Origin: DASPWW01 sp963841715
Lineage (GTDB): Bacteria > Actinomycetota > Thermoleophilia > Solirubrobacterales > 70-9
Assembly: GCA_963841715.1 (NCBI GenBank)
Contig: CAWJDP010000004.1
Span: 248,001-312,000 of the forward strand
Length of the DNA stretch: 64,000 bases
Reading direction: 5' to 3'
Shown: piece by piece, positions 25,424-34,034 of the stretch
How positions within the stretch are numbered: position 1 is the first letter of the stretch
How the letters are laid out: each line of letters starts with the position of its first letter
Position numbers and translations under genes: made by a program
Notes under the pieces: model-generated
Database searches by the model: none
The model's input: only the letters and a program-made list of their open reading frames with translations
What the model was told of the DNA's origin: nothing

Positions 25424-27400
25424 ATGTCTGACGGGACCACGGCGAACACCCCCGAGCTCGACGTCCTGCTCGAGACGGAGCAGACCTTCGAGCCCCCACC
25501 CGAGTTCGCCGCGCAGGCGAATGCGAGCGATCCCGAGATCTACGAACGCGCCGACGCCGACCCCGAGGTGTGGTGGGCCTCGTGGGCCGAGAAGCTCGAG
25601 TGGATGAAGCCGTGGGACCAGATCCTCGACTGGTCCGAACCGCCGTTCGCGAAGTGGTTCGTCGGCGGGACGCTGAACGCGTCCGCGAACTGCCTCGACC
25701 GCCACGTCGCCGCCGGCAACGGCGGTCGCGTCGCCTACCGCTGGGAGGGCGAGGACGCCACGCGCAGGGAGGTCACCTACGCCGAGCTCTTGGACTCGAC
25801 GCAGCGGTTCGCGAACGTGCTCCGCGGGCTCGGTGTCGGCAAGGGCGACGTCGTCGGGATCTACCTGCCGATGCTGCCCGAGGCGGCCGCGGCGATGCTC
25901 GCGTGCGCGCGGATCGGCGCGATCCACAACGTCGTCTTCGGCGGCTTCTCCGCCGAGTCGGTGAAGGAGCGGATGGCGTTCTCCGACGCGAAGGTGCTCG
26001 TGACCGCGGACGCGACCCTGCGGCGCGGCGAGCCGGTGCCGATGAAGCCGGCCGTGGACGCGGTCCTCGGCGAGCTGCCGAATATGCAGCACGTGGTCGT
26101 CGTCGACCGCTGCAAGACCGACCCGCCGATGACCGAGGGCAGGGACGTGTTCTGGCACGAGGAGGTGGCCAAGGCCGACGCCGAATGCCCGCCCGAGCCG
26201 ATGGACGCCGAGGACCCGCTGTTCATCCTCTACACGTCGGGCTCGACCGCGAAGCCGAAGGGCATCCTGCACACGACCGGCGGCTACCTGACCCACGTCA
26301 GCGCGACGCACAAGCTCGTCTTCGACCTCAAGGACTCGGACACGTACTGGTGCGGCGCCGACATCGGCTGGGTCACGGGCCACAGCTACATCGTCTACGG
26401 CCCGCTCGCGAACGGCGCGACGAGCGTGATGTACGAGGGCGCGCCGAACTATCCGGCCGAGGACCGCTGGTGGGAGATCATCGAGCGCTACGGCGTGTCG
26501 ATCTTCTACACCGCGCCGACCGCGATCCGGGCGTGCATGAAGTGGGGAGTCGAGCACCCGCGCAAGCACGACCTCAGCTCGCTGCGCCTGCTCGGGTCGG
26601 TCGGCGAGCCGATCAACCCCCGCGCCTGGCTGTGGTACCACGAGAACATCGGCGGCGGACGCTGTCCGATCGTCGACACGTGGTGGCAGACGGAGACCGG
26701 CGGGATCATGATCACCCCGCTCCCCGGGCTGACGACGACGAAGCCGGGCTCGGCGACGGTGCCGTTTCCCGGAATCAGGGCCGCGATCTACGACACCCAC
26801 GGCGAGGAGGTCGCCGAGGGCGGCGGCAACCTCGTCCTCACGCGGCCGTGGCCGGGGATGGCGCGCACCCTCTACAAGGAGCGCGAGCGCTTCATCGAGA
26901 CGTACTGGGCCAAGTACGGCAACGAGACCTATCTCGTCGGCGACGCCGCACGCCGCGACGAGGACGGCTACTTCTGGATCGTCGGGCGGATCGACGACGT
27001 GATCAACGTCTCCGGCCACCGCCTGTCGACGATGGAGGTCGAGTCGGCGCTCGTCTCGCACCCGAAGGTCGCCGAGGCCGCGGTGATCGGCGCCCCGGAC
27101 GAGACGACCGGAAACGCGATCGAGGCATTCGTGACCCTGGAGGGCGGCGACGAGCCCTCGGACGAGATGGTCGACGAGCTGCGCGAGCACGTCGCGCAGA
27201 AGATCGGCAAGCTCGCGCGCCCGAAGCGGATCATCTGGGCGGACGACCTGCCGAAGACGCGCTCGGGAAAGATCATGCGCCGGCTGCTCCGCGACGTCGC
27301 CTCGGGCGAGGCGCTCGGCGACGTCACGACCCTGCGCGACCCGACGGTGATGGACGCCCTCAAGGGCAAGATCGCCGCCGAGGAGGCGAACGAGGGCTAG
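25424..27400 (+). CDS. acsA: Acetyl-CoA synthetase
   Basis: This 658-residue AMP-forming acetate-CoA ligase has the expected length. Motifs are the phosphate loop LYTSGSTAKPKGILH, the acetate-pocket region D-T-W-W-Q-T-E-T-G-G, the hinge D-D-V-I-N-V-S-G-H-R and the C-terminal PKTRSGKIMRR, whose Lys is the regulatory acetylation site in this family. It activates acetate to acetyl-CoA through acetyl-AMP. ATG 25424 lies 6 bases after the Shine-Dalgarno AAGGAGGAG, one of the clearest ribosome sites in the window. A short GCCCG-CTC-CGGGC hairpin lies upstream near 25386-25398. Confidence 0.97.
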   Translation: MSDGTTANTPELDVLLETEQTFEPPPEFAAQANASDPEIYERADADPEVWWASWAEKLEWMKPWDQILDWSEPPFAKWFVGGTLNASANCLDRHVAAGNGGRVAYRWEGEDATRREVTYAELLDSTQRFANVLRGLGVGKGDVVGIYLPMLPEAAAAMLACARIGAIHNVVFGGFSAESVKERMAFSDAKVLVTADATLRRGEPVPMKPAVDAVLGELPNMQHVVVVDRCKTDPPMTEGRDVFWHEEVAKADAECPPEPMDAEDPLFILYTSGSTAKPKGILHTTGGYLTHVSATHKLVFDLKDSDTYWCGADIGWVTGHSYIVYGPLANGATSVMYEGAPNYPAEDRWWEIIERYGVSIFYTAPTAIRACMKWGVEHPRKHDLSSLRLLGSVGEPINPRAWLWYHENIGGGRCPIVDTWWQTETGGIMITPLPGLTTTKPGSATVPFPGIRAAIYDTHGEEVAEGGGNLVLTRPWPGMARTLYKERERFIETYWAKYGNETYLVGDAARRDEDGYFWIVGRIDDVINVSGHRLSTMEVESALVSHPKVAEAAVIGAPDETTGNAIEAFVTLEGGDEPSDEMVDELREHVAQKIGKLARPKRIIWADDLPKTRSGKIMRRLLRDVASGEALGDVTTLRDPTVMDALKGKIAAEEANEG

Positions 27401-27404
27401 GCGC

Positions 27405-28028
27405 TCAGCCCAGCGAGCGCTGGAGCGCCTCGAGGCGCTTTGCGAGCTGCGGCCAATAGGGCCGCGTCGACTTGATGTCCTGCGCGACGAGCGGGCCCGC
27501 GACCGCAGGCGGCGTCTGATCGGTCACCTTCGTATTCGCCTTCGCGCCCTTGAGCAGCCTCTCCAGCTCGCCGACCCCCTTCGCCGCCTTCGGCTCGAAC
27601 ACGAGCTCGGGCTTGCTCCCCCCGTAGAGCAGGAACCGGTGCACGGCCTCGTTGTCGAGCTTGCCGCTCTGGGTGGTGAGCCCGGGAACGGTGTTGTCGA
27701 GGTCCGCGGTCAGCGACGTGACGAGGCCCCCGGCGACGTCGTTCGACGGCTTCACCTTGAGAGTGCTCGCGACGGTGAGCGGCTTCAGCAGCTTCTTCGC
27801 CTTGGCGACGTTCTGCGGGTGACCGACGATGTTCGAGGTCGCGTTCGCGGCCGAGAAGACCGAATCGTCGGCCGCGACTATCTGCTCGCCCTTCTTGAAG
27901 CTGACATCGGCCGTCTGGGTGCTCGACAGCGTGCCGCCGCCGCTGCCGCCGCATGCCGCGAGCACGGCCGCCGCGCAGGCGGTCGTTGCAATCGTCGCTG
28001 CCCAGGTAGCCCGTCGCCTCAGCCTCAA
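27405..28028 (-). CDS. Putative lipoprotein, unknown function
   Basis: This 207-residue protein has a basic N-terminus (L-R-L-R-R-R), a hydrophobic stretch and the lipobox AVLAAC followed by GGSGGG, so it should be lipid-anchored outside the membrane. The mature part is Lys- and Ala-rich with predicted helices and is not recognised. The start is taken as TTG 28028, which overlaps the TGA of the upstream gene (TTGA), implying translational coupling. The upstream codons in this frame do not look like a signal peptide. It converges on acsA with a 4-base gap. Confidence 0.6.
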   Translation of the reverse strand: MRLRRRATWAATIATTACAAAVLAACGGSGGGTLSSTQTADVSFKKGEQIVAADDSVFSAANATSNIVGHPQNVAKAKKLLKPLTVASTLKVKPSNDVAGGLVTSLTADLDNTVPGLTTQSGKLDNEAVHRFLLYGGSKPELVFEPKAAKGVGELERLLKGAKANTKVTDQTPPAVAGPLVAQDIKSTRPYWPQLAKRLEALQRSLG

Positions 28029-28474
28029 TGGGTACAGGGATCCAGCGGCAGCGTCGTCGACAGGCCTGACTTCGGCGACGTGAACTGGGCCCGCGTGAAG
28101 ACCGTGTTGCCGCAGCGGTGTCGCGCTCTGCTCAACCGGACGACGACGCGAACCGGTCCGGCCGTGCTGATCAGCTCCCGACCCTTGGCGCGCGCGTGCC
28201 CGTTCCCCCAGCTCTTCCAGTTCAGCTTCTTCGTCGTCACCGAGTTGGCCGAGATCGGCTGCCCGCCCTTGTGCACGAACATGCACCTGCCGGGGGTGGT
28301 CCGGTAGACGGGCTTCGGGAAGCCGTTGTTCCCCGCCTTGTTGAAGCACACGACGACGTTATCGCTGTTGCCGCCCTTCGCGGGCGCCTGCGAGACCACC
28401 GCGAAGCCGGCGACTGCGACCCCCGCGACGGCGGCCCTGGCGAGGATCCCGGTGGCGAGTCGGGGGTGGCGCAT
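28025..28474 (-). CDS. Exported protein, unknown function
   Basis: This 149-residue protein starts M-R-H-P-R-L-A-T-G and has a hydrophobic segment ending V-V-S-Q-A-P-A, so it should be exported. The mature part has four Cys (C-F-N, R-C-M-F, H-R-C-G, P-C-T-H) that could form two disulfides. The family is not recognised. ATG 28474 is chosen over an upstream start because it gives a proper signal peptide. It overlaps the putative lipoprotein gene by four bases, so the two probably work together at the cell surface. Confidence 0.6.
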   Translation of the reverse strand: MRHPRLATGILARAAVAGVAVAGFAVVSQAPAKGGNSDNVVVCFNKAGNNGFPKPVYRTTPGRCMFVHKGGQPISANSVTTKKLNWKSWGNGHARAKGRELISTAGPVRVVVRLSRARHRCGNTVFTRAQFTSPKSGLSTTLPLDPCTH

Positions 28475-28544
28475 CGCGGTGATCCTAGGAACGCAACCTA
28501 AACCGCGTCTCATTTCATGCGCTCGAACTGCGCGTCCCTTGAAG

Positions 28545-29387
28545 CTATTCCGTGGCGCGGCGCTTGCGCTTGCGGCGCCCGCCGGGCTGGCGCGGCGCGT
28601 TCGGGGCCTCGGCGCCGTCCCCGTCGGCGGCGCCGGGAGGCAGCGCCGGCTCCTCGGATCGGGCTGGCTCCGACGCGTCCTCCTCGCCCCCTCCGGGCCT
28701 CGGCCACGGGATCGCCTTCCCCGCCTCCCACGCGGGTGGCCGCCCGCCCGGCCACAGTCCGGCCGCGAGCAGGCCGATGACGACGAAGAAGATCAGCACC
28801 CCAATCAGCGACACGAACAGCATCGAGACCGCGAGCGCGATCCCGAGCGCCCCCCACAGCCGGGTCAGCAGGCCGACCCGCATCGCGTACAGCGACGTGT
28901 AGATCACGCCGACGATCAGCCCGAGTGTGCCCGCGAAGCTGAACCCTTGCGCGGCCGTGTACGCGCTCTGGTCGCGGATCACGCTCTGGGCGTGGTCTGC
29001 GGAGCCGCCGGTGAAAGCGCCCGCCGCGGCGTCGAAGCCGACCCACTGCAGGATCGCGCCGATCGCGAGGAACAGCGGCCCGGCGATCGTTATCCCTAGG
29101 TACCCCGAGCGCATCCGGTCGCTGCGCGCGTGGGCGGCCTGGAAGAGGAAGAACAGCGGCGCCGCCAGGCAGACGATCCCCGCGGCCTGGAGGATCGAGG
29201 CCGCGAGCAGGGTCGCGCGGTGGTCGGGGAATTGGCTCAGGAACTGCGCGTCGTCCGACGCCGAGCCGATCCCGCCGCTCCGGCTGAGGACGATCGAGAG
29301 CACGATCAGGGCGATCCCGCCGAATGTCGCGACCGCGACCGATCGGCCGCGCTCGCTCTCGCGCTCGACTGTCTGCTCGGGCGTCAC
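28545..29387 (-). CDS. Polytopic membrane protein, unknown function
   Basis: This 280-residue protein has about six hydrophobic helices between residues 18 and 215. The C-terminal tail is disordered and polar, rich in Pro, Gly and Glu, and ends G-G-R-R-K-R-K-R-R-A-T-E. The layout resembles DUF4386-like proteins, but the family cannot be named with confidence. A basic cytoplasmic end could contact membrane lipid or ribosomes; this is only a suggestion. Confidence 0.65.
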   Translation of the reverse strand: MTPEQTVERESERGRSVAVATFGGIALIVLSIVLSRSGGIGSASDDAQFLSQFPDHRATLLAASILQAAGIVCLAAPLFFLFQAAHARSDRMRSGYLGITIAGPLFLAIGAILQWVGFDAAAGAFTGGSADHAQSVIRDQSAYTAAQGFSFAGTLGLIVGVIYTSLYAMRVGLLTRLWGALGIALAVSMLFVSLIGVLIFFVVIGLLAAGLWPGGRPPAWEAGKAIPWPRPGGGEEDASEPARSEEPALPPGAADGDGAEAPNAPRQPGGRRKRKRRATE

Positions 29388-29436
29388 GGGCGGCGAATCC
29401 TATTCGCGCCCGCCCGCTGCCGGCGTGGCCGAGTGC

Positions 29437-29652
29437 TCAGTCGGCGGTGCCGGGCGCTTCGCCCTCGCCCCGAGCGAGCAGCGAGGAGTCGGGACCCGAG
29501 CGGACCGGGTAGTAGTCGCGGTCCTCGGGCTGGACGAAGTTCGATAGGCGCTCGCCGACGCCGAGGATGAAGTCGAGCCCGGGCGCGATCGCCCCGATCA
29601 GCTCCTCGAACCGCTCCACGGTGCGCTGCTGCTCGAGGTTCGTACGCGCCAC
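29437..29652 (-). CDS. Small hypothetical protein
   Basis: This 71-residue acidic protein (GTG start) has an amphipathic first half (Q-R-T-V-E-R-F-E-E-L-I-G-A-I-A-P-G-L-D-F) and a disordered end. Codon use matches the neighbours. It ends 49 bases after the stop of the membrane protein gene on the same strand and starts four bases after the end of the CBS gene, so it is likely to be expressed with the CBS gene. Confidence 0.5.
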   Translation of the reverse strand: MARTNLEQQRTVERFEELIGAIAPGLDFILGVGERLSNFVQPEDRDYYPVRSGPDSSLLARGEGEAPGTAD

Positions 29653-29656
29653 CTCG

Positions 29657-30103
29657 TCAACCCCGGTCGTGGAAGAAGAACTCGGGAAGCGCGCCCTCGA
29701 TCACCTCGGCGCTCATCCGCTGCGCGACCTCGAGATTTCCGGTTCGAACCGCGATGTCGTCGAGGGTGACAATCCCGACCAGCTGCTCCCCGCTTGTCAC
29801 CGGCAGGCGCCGGATCCGGTGTTGGACCATTCGCGCCGCCGCCTCCTCGAGGTCCATCTCGGGGTCCCCGGCGACCAACGGCTTCGACGCGTGCTCGCCG
29901 ATCGGGTCGCTGAGCCCGCCCTCGTCGGCGACCACGCGCACCGCGAGGTCGCGGTCGGTGACCATTGCCGCAGGCGCGCCCTCGGGGTCGCAGATCACCA
30001 CCGAGCCGACGTTGTTGTCGCGCATCAGCCGCGCGACCCGCAAGACGGAGTCGTTCAGCTCCGCGGTCACCACCCCCGAGGTCATGATCTCGCTCAGACG
30101 CAT
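29657..30103 (-). CDS. CBS domain pair protein
   Basis: This 148-residue protein consists of two CBS modules. The first contains RLSEIMTSGVVTAELNDSVL and ends V-T-D-R-D-L-A-V-R-V-V, and the second ends L-V-G-I-V-T-L-D-D-I-A. CBS pairs bind adenosyl ligands such as AMP, ATP or SAM and sense energy state. With no catalytic domain attached it is probably a stand-alone sensor. ATG 30103 is 24 bases from the divergent reductase gene. The shared gap holds GATACC/GGTATC, which could serve as a -10 box on both strands. Confidence 0.88.
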   Translation of the reverse strand: MRLSEIMTSGVVTAELNDSVLRVARLMRDNNVGSVVICDPEGAPAAMVTDRDLAVRVVADEGGLSDPIGEHASKPLVAGDPEMDLEEAAARMVQHRIRRLPVTSGEQLVGIVTLDDIAVRTGNLEVAQRMSAEVIEGALPEFFFHDRG

Positions 30104-30127
30104 CGTCAGCGATACCGTAACGCCACT

Positions 30128-31288
30128 GTGGCCGATCAGAGCGGGCCGATTGCCGTCTACGGAGCGACCGGGTACACCGGCCGCCTGATCGCCGCCGAGC
30201 TGCGGCGGCGCGACGCCGAGTTTCTGCTCGCGGGCCGAAACGCGGCCAAGCTCGGGGCGCTCGCAGAGGAGCTCGGTGGCGGCGTGCGCACGACGCCGGT
30301 CGCGCTGGACGACGCCGCCGGGCTGCGCGCGCTGCTCGATCCGTGTGCGGCGGTGATCGCCTGTGCGGGGCCGTTCACGCTTCACGGCGAGCCCGTGCTC
30401 GCGGCCGCCGTCGACACCGCAACCCACTACGTCGACACCACCGGCGAGCAGCCGTACATCCGCATGACCTTCGATCGCTACGGCAAGCTCGCCGAGCGCG
30501 CCGGCTCGATCGCCGTCTCCGCACTCGGCTTCGACTACGCGCCCGGAGACATGATCGCGGCGCTGACCGCGAGCGGCCTCGGCCGGCTCGACGACCTCCA
30601 GCTCGCCTATGCGGTCTCGGACTTCGGCGCCACCCACGGGACGATGCTCTCGGCGCTGGAGATCATGCGCGGCGGCGACGTCGAGTACCGCGCCGGGGCC
30701 TGGCACCCCGCCTCGCAGCGCGCCGATCGCGGCAGCTTCGACTTCCCGGAGCCGTTCGGCCACCAGCGCATGGTCCGCTACCCCTCGGGCGAGCAGATCA
30801 CCGTCCCGCGCCACGTCGACACGCACCGCGTGACGACGAAGATCACCGCGACGACGATGATTCCGAACCGCCACGTCGCCGCGGCGGCGCCGGTGCTGAT
30901 GCCGGCCCTGGGGCTTGCGATGCGCACCCCCGCGCGCGGCGTGTTCGGCCGTTTGGTGTCGCGGCTGCCCGAGGGGCCGGGGGAGGATGCCCGCCGCAAG
31001 AGCCGGTTCCTGGTCGTCTGCGACGCGCGCGCGGGTGCTCGGCGCCGCCGCGGCACGGTGACCGGGACCGACGTCTACGGGCTGACGGCGGCGACGACGG
31101 TCGAGGGCGCGCTGCGCGCTGCGGCCCCCGGCTACGAGCACGCCGGAGCGCTCGCCCCCGCGCAGGCGTTCGACCCCGGCGACTACCTCGACGCGCTCGC
31201 CGGGCACGGCGTCGCATACGAGGTCGAGCCGCCGGGGGACGAGGGAGCGGACTCCGAGCCCGCCGAGCGGGCGCTTCACCGCGGGTGA
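30128..31288 (+). CDS. Saccharopine dehydrogenase-like (trans-acting enoyl reductase type) protein
   Basis: This 386-residue NAD(P)-binding oxidoreductase opens with the Rossmann motif V-Y-G-A-T-G-Y-T-G-R-L and continues L-A-G-R-N-A-A-K-L. The conserved A-G-P-F-T-L-H-G-E-P-V and Y-V-D-T-T-G-E segments are present. This is the pattern of the saccharopine-dehydrogenase-like family that includes mycobacterial trans-acting enoyl reductases, which act on polyketide or lipid intermediates. The actual substrate is unknown. The GTG 30128 start follows a short divergent promoter gap, and the end overlaps the next gene by GTGA. Confidence 0.8.
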   Translation: MADQSGPIAVYGATGYTGRLIAAELRRRDAEFLLAGRNAAKLGALAEELGGGVRTTPVALDDAAGLRALLDPCAAVIACAGPFTLHGEPVLAAAVDTATHYVDTTGEQPYIRMTFDRYGKLAERAGSIAVSALGFDYAPGDMIAALTASGLGRLDDLQLAYAVSDFGATHGTMLSALEIMRGGDVEYRAGAWHPASQRADRGSFDFPEPFGHQRMVRYPSGEQITVPRHVDTHRVTTKITATTMIPNRHVAAAAPVLMPALGLAMRTPARGVFGRLVSRLPEGPGEDARRKSRFLVVCDARAGARRRRGTVTGTDVYGLTAATTVEGALRAAAPGYEHAGALAPAQAFDPGDYLDALAGHGVAYEVEPPGDEGADSEPAERALHRG

Positions 31289-31911
31289 GCTCCCCTCCCA
31301 GGTGCCCCGCCTGCGGGGAGCCTCTGTTCGGCTGGGTGAATGCGGCGGCGACCGACCCCGCGCGCGACGAGACCTACGTGCTCGACCGCTGCGAGAACTG
31401 CGGCCTTGTCGCGAGGCGGGTCGATGGCGGTGGTGATCCCGCCCCCGAGCTCGCCGCCGGCGCCGAGCTCCGGCTCCCGAACGGCGCAAGCTGGCAGGCG
31501 CGGATCGGGGGCGAGCACTGGGCGGGGCTCGACCTCCCGGCGCAGCGCGTGGTGCTTAACCCGCGCGCGCTCGAGCTCCTGCTGCCGAAGCGCGGGCTGC
31601 GCGCGGCGCGCGAGCGCCAGACGGTGTTCGGACGAAATCAGCTCTGGATGTGGCAGACGCTGCTGAACGCGTTCACGTTCCACGACAACTTCGCGCGCGA
31701 GGTCCTCGGCGGCCGCCTGAATCCGCGCCGCTCCCGCAGCATCGCCGCGTTCGCCATCGACGCGCTGCTGACGGTGTTCGCGGCGCTTCCGTTCGCGATC
31801 GTCTCGCTGCCGCTGGAGCTGATCGCGGTGGTGCTGAATCGGGGCGGCGAGATCGTCGTCGAGCTCGCGCCCGAGGGCGAGCCTAGGTCGCCCGGTCCCA
31901 GACCCGCTTGA
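31285..31911 (+). CDS. Zinc-ribbon and membrane-helix protein, unknown function
   Basis: This 208-residue protein starts with a two-knuckle zinc ribbon: CPACGEP, then C-E-N-C-G about 25 residues later. A mixed region follows, then a hydrophobic stretch (about residues 155-190: I-A-A-F-A-I-D-A-L-L-T-V-F-A-A-L-P-F-A-I) that probably forms one hairpin or two helices. GTG 31285 overlaps the reductase stop, so the two are co-translated. The last 29 bases overlap the convergent SDR gene. The family is not recognised. Confidence 0.65.
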   Translation: MSSPPRCPACGEPLFGWVNAAATDPARDETYVLDRCENCGLVARRVDGGGDPAPELAAGAELRLPNGASWQARIGGEHWAGLDLPAQRVVLNPRALELLLPKRGLRAARERQTVFGRNQLWMWQTLLNAFTFHDNFAREVLGGRLNPRRSRSIAAFAIDALLTVFAALPFAIVSLPLELIAVVLNRGGEIVVELAPEGEPRSPGPRPA

Positions 31912-32689
31912 TCAGCGGCAGCGCGAGCGCGCGGGGGCTGTGCTGGCCTAGCAGCGCGCTCGCCTGGGTCGCGAGACCCGGGACGACGACGCGGCGTCCG
32001 CGGTCGGACGCGTCGAGCGTCTTCTTCGCGATCTCCTCGGCGCTCGCCCAGGCGATGTCGGGGACCGTCTGCTCGCTGCGCTCGACGCCGGCGACGCCGA
32101 TGAACTCTGTCTTCACCGGGCCCGGGCAGACCGTGGTCACGTTCACCCCGCTTCCCTTCAGCTCCTCGTGCAGCGCGTCGCCGTGCGAGAGCACGAACGC
32201 CTTCGAGGCAGCGTAGGTGGCCGCGCCGGGCATCGGCTGGAACGCCGCCGCCGAGGCGACGTTGATCACGGCGCCGCGGCCGCGCGAGACCATGTGCGGC
32301 ACGTAGCGCGCGGTCATGTCGACGACGGCCTCGACGTTGACCCGGACCATGCCGAGCTGCGGCCCGGGCTCGATCTCGGCGAACTGGCCGTAGGCGCCGA
32401 AGCCGGCGTTGTTTACGAGGATCTCGACGTCGCGGCCGAGCTCGAGGATCCGCTCCGCGAGCCGGTCGCGGTCGGAGCGGTCGGCGAGGTCGCACGCGAT
32501 CGCGTCGGCGCGCACTCCGTGCTGCGCCGAGAGGCCCTGGGCGAGCTCGCGCAGGCGCTCCTCGCGGCGGGCGACGAGCGTCACCCCGTGCCCGCGCGCG
32601 GCGAGCTCGCGGGCGAACGCCTCACCGATCCCCGACGACGCGCCGGTGACGAGCGCGGTCGATGTCTCTGCGGGCGCGGGCAGGCTCAC
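31883..32689 (-). CDS. Short-chain dehydrogenase/reductase
   Basis: This 268-residue classical SDR has cofactor motif TGASSGIG, the NADP-favouring A-R-R after beta-2, NNAGFGAYG, the catalytic Ser region N-V-A-S-A-A-A-F-Q and YAASK. The extended C-terminus resembles the DltE/YqjQ-like group (cd05233). The substrate is unknown. GTG 32689 is preceded 7 bases upstream by TAGGGT. The gene is divergent from the 94-residue unknown gene at 32764. Confidence 0.9.
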   Translation of the reverse strand: MSLPAPAETSTALVTGASSGIGEAFARELAARGHGVTLVARREERLRELAQGLSAQHGVRADAIACDLADRSDRDRLAERILELGRDVEILVNNAGFGAYGQFAEIEPGPQLGMVRVNVEAVVDMTARYVPHMVSRGRGAVINVASAAAFQPMPGAATYAASKAFVLSHGDALHEELKGSGVNVTTVCPGPVKTEFIGVAGVERSEQTVPDIAWASAEEIAKKTLDASDRGRRVVVPGLATQASALLGQHSPRALALPLIKRVWDRAT

Positions 32690-32750
32690 GGCCGCAACCC
32701 TACATAAGGTCCCGATCTCCTCCGCTTCGCGTCCGGGGGCCGAGGGCTCG

Positions 32751-32756
32751 TATGAT
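32751..32756 (+). promoter_or_regulatory. -10 box of the gene at 32764
   Basis: TATGAT lies 7 bases before ATG 32764, an almost consensus hexamer. Transcription would begin at or next to the start codon. Confidence 0.5.
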
Positions 32757-32763
32757 CTAACGC

Positions 32764-33048
32764 ATGGAAGGAAGCGAGGGATTCGGGGGACTGTTCGGGG
32801 GCGGCGGCGACCCGGACGAGCTTCGTCGCCAGCTCGAGGCGATGGCGGAGCAGTTCTCCAGCAACCAGCGCGTCGCCTGGGCCGACAACGCGATCAAGCT
32901 CGCGGTCGACATGACCGTCGCCGCGATCAACCGCCTAGATCTCGCCGGCGGCAGCGACGAGCAGGCGGTTCAGGTCCGCGACGCGATCCGGATCGTCTTC
33001 CCCGAGGCCGTGACGCTAGTCCGCGAGGCCCGCGAGGGCCTCGCGTAG
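32764..33048 (+). CDS. Small hypothetical protein
   Basis: This 94-residue protein has a Gly-rich start (M-E-G-S-E-G-F-G-G-L-F-G-G-G-G-D) and a helical body (D-E-L-R-R-Q-L-E-A-M-A-E-Q-F, then V-A-W-A-D-N-A-I-K-L-A-V-D-M-T-V). The Gly-rich head is reminiscent of small tail-less or chaperone-associated proteins, but no family is recognised. Codon use is typical of the genome, and the -10 box TATGAT directly upstream supports expression. Confidence 0.65.
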   Translation: MEGSEGFGGLFGGGGDPDELRRQLEAMAEQFSSNQRVAWADNAIKLAVDMTVAAINRLDLAGGSDEQAVQVRDAIRIVFPEAVTLVREAREGLA

Positions 33049-33104
33049 CGAAGCTTCTACAACGAGCGCGCAACCCGTCTCTGGCGCCGCCCTAGCTTCG
33101 TCGT

Positions 33105-33752
33105 GTGCGCACGCGGCGAACAGGTGACTGCGGCGGGGGCGGCGCGGCTTCGGTCGAGCACCTCGGGCTGACGCTCCTGATCGCGCTCCTCGCGCTGGCC
33201 GCGATCGCGGCGCTCGCCGCGGGGCCCCCGCCGCGCGGTGCGCGCGAGCTCGGAGGCGCCATTGCGCGCAAGCTCCGCTGCGCGCCGCGCCTCCCGGGGC
33301 CGTGCTGGCGCGACCCGCTCACCGAGGCCTACGGGCGCCCGCTCGCGGGGCTCGTGCGATCCCTCGCGCCCGCCCCGGACGCGCGCGGCGGCGTCGTGCC
33401 GGTCGACTTCCGCTATTGCCGCCGCGCGAGCTGCGCCGCGCCCGGCGTGCGTCCGGGGCTGACGGCGTCGAACCGCCGCGTCACCGCCTTCACGTCGATC
33501 GCCGACCGCCGCCGCGCGGGCGGCTCGGTCGAGGTCAGCTACTGGCTCTACCGTCCGGGACTCGGCTGGGACCGGGTCGTCCGCCGTGCGAGCTCGGCCG
33601 ATGTCGCGGCGGCGGCGCGGACGCCGCTGCTCGACACGGCCGACCCCCGCCTCGTCCCGCTCGAGACGCTCCCCGGCCGCAACCACTATGCGTTCGCGCG
33701 AGGCGAGCAGCCACCGTGGCGGTGGAGGGTCGAGAGCGTGCACCCGGGCTGA
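33105..33752 (+). CDS. TadE/Flp-like membrane protein, unknown function
   Basis: This 215-residue protein has a basic start followed by G-G-G-G-A-A-S-V-E-H-L-G-L-T-L-L and a hydrophobic helix. The G-A-A-S-V-E sequence resembles the prepilin processing region of TadE/TadG-like pseudopilins (G-A-x-x-V-E). A periplasmic part rich in Arg and Pro with four Cys follows and is not recognised. No tad genes are in the window, so the assignment is tentative. The last codons lie within the left 26-base direct repeat (33730-33755). Confidence 0.5.
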   Translation: MRTRRTGDCGGGGAASVEHLGLTLLIALLALAAIAALAAGPPPRGARELGGAIARKLRCAPRLPGPCWRDPLTEAYGRPLAGLVRSLAPAPDARGGVVPVDFRYCRRASCAAPGVRPGLTASNRRVTAFTSIADRRRAGGSVEVSYWLYRPGLGWDRVVRRASSADVAAAARTPLLDTADPRLVPLETLPGRNHYAFARGEQPPWRWRVESVHPG

Positions 33753-33755
33753 GCG
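33730..33755 (+). repeat. Left copy of a 26-base direct repeat
   Basis: This copy matches 35474-35499 at 24 of 26 positions: it starts TCGAGAGCG, differs at two bases and ends ACCCGGGCTGAGCG. Both copies encode the end of a reading frame (E-S-V-H-P-G-stop here, E-S-A-Y-P-G-stop there). Together they bound the SnoaL-gene island. Confidence 0.6.
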
Positions 33756-33814
33756 GGGTCACGAACGAGCGAGCGCCCTCGCGGGGGGATCGCTGCTCCA
33801 TTCACGCGAAGGGA

Positions 33815-33960
33815 GTCACGAGTGCCTGGGGCCCGCGCGACGCGGAAGCGGTGGTCGCGCTCGGGGATCCCGAAGGCGTGTGGTCTCTGCCGCTCGAGGG
33901 GATCATGGAGGGACGCGAATACCGCGGCCACGCCGGGGTACGCCTGCTCGGGGCGCCTGC
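33815..33960 (+). pseudogene. Decayed SnoaL/NTF2-like gene fragment
   Basis: One frame reads A-W-G-P-R-D-A-E-A-V-V-A-L-G-D-P-E-G-V-W-S-L, then P-L-E-G-I-M-E-G-R-E-Y-R-G-H-A-G-V-R. This is the central part of the SnoaL-like family (alpha-helix, then D-P-E-V-E-W, then Y-R-G-H-x-G-V-R). There is no proper start, the C-terminal half is missing, and the frame runs into unrelated sequence. The rest of 33753-34049 holds nothing else recognisable. Confidence 0.5.
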
Positions 33961-34034
33961 TTCACGTGGAAACGGGGGCGAGCGATCGCGCGCTCTGGCC
34001 GCTCATCGTGAGCGGCCTGTTGGCGGCAGAGCGC

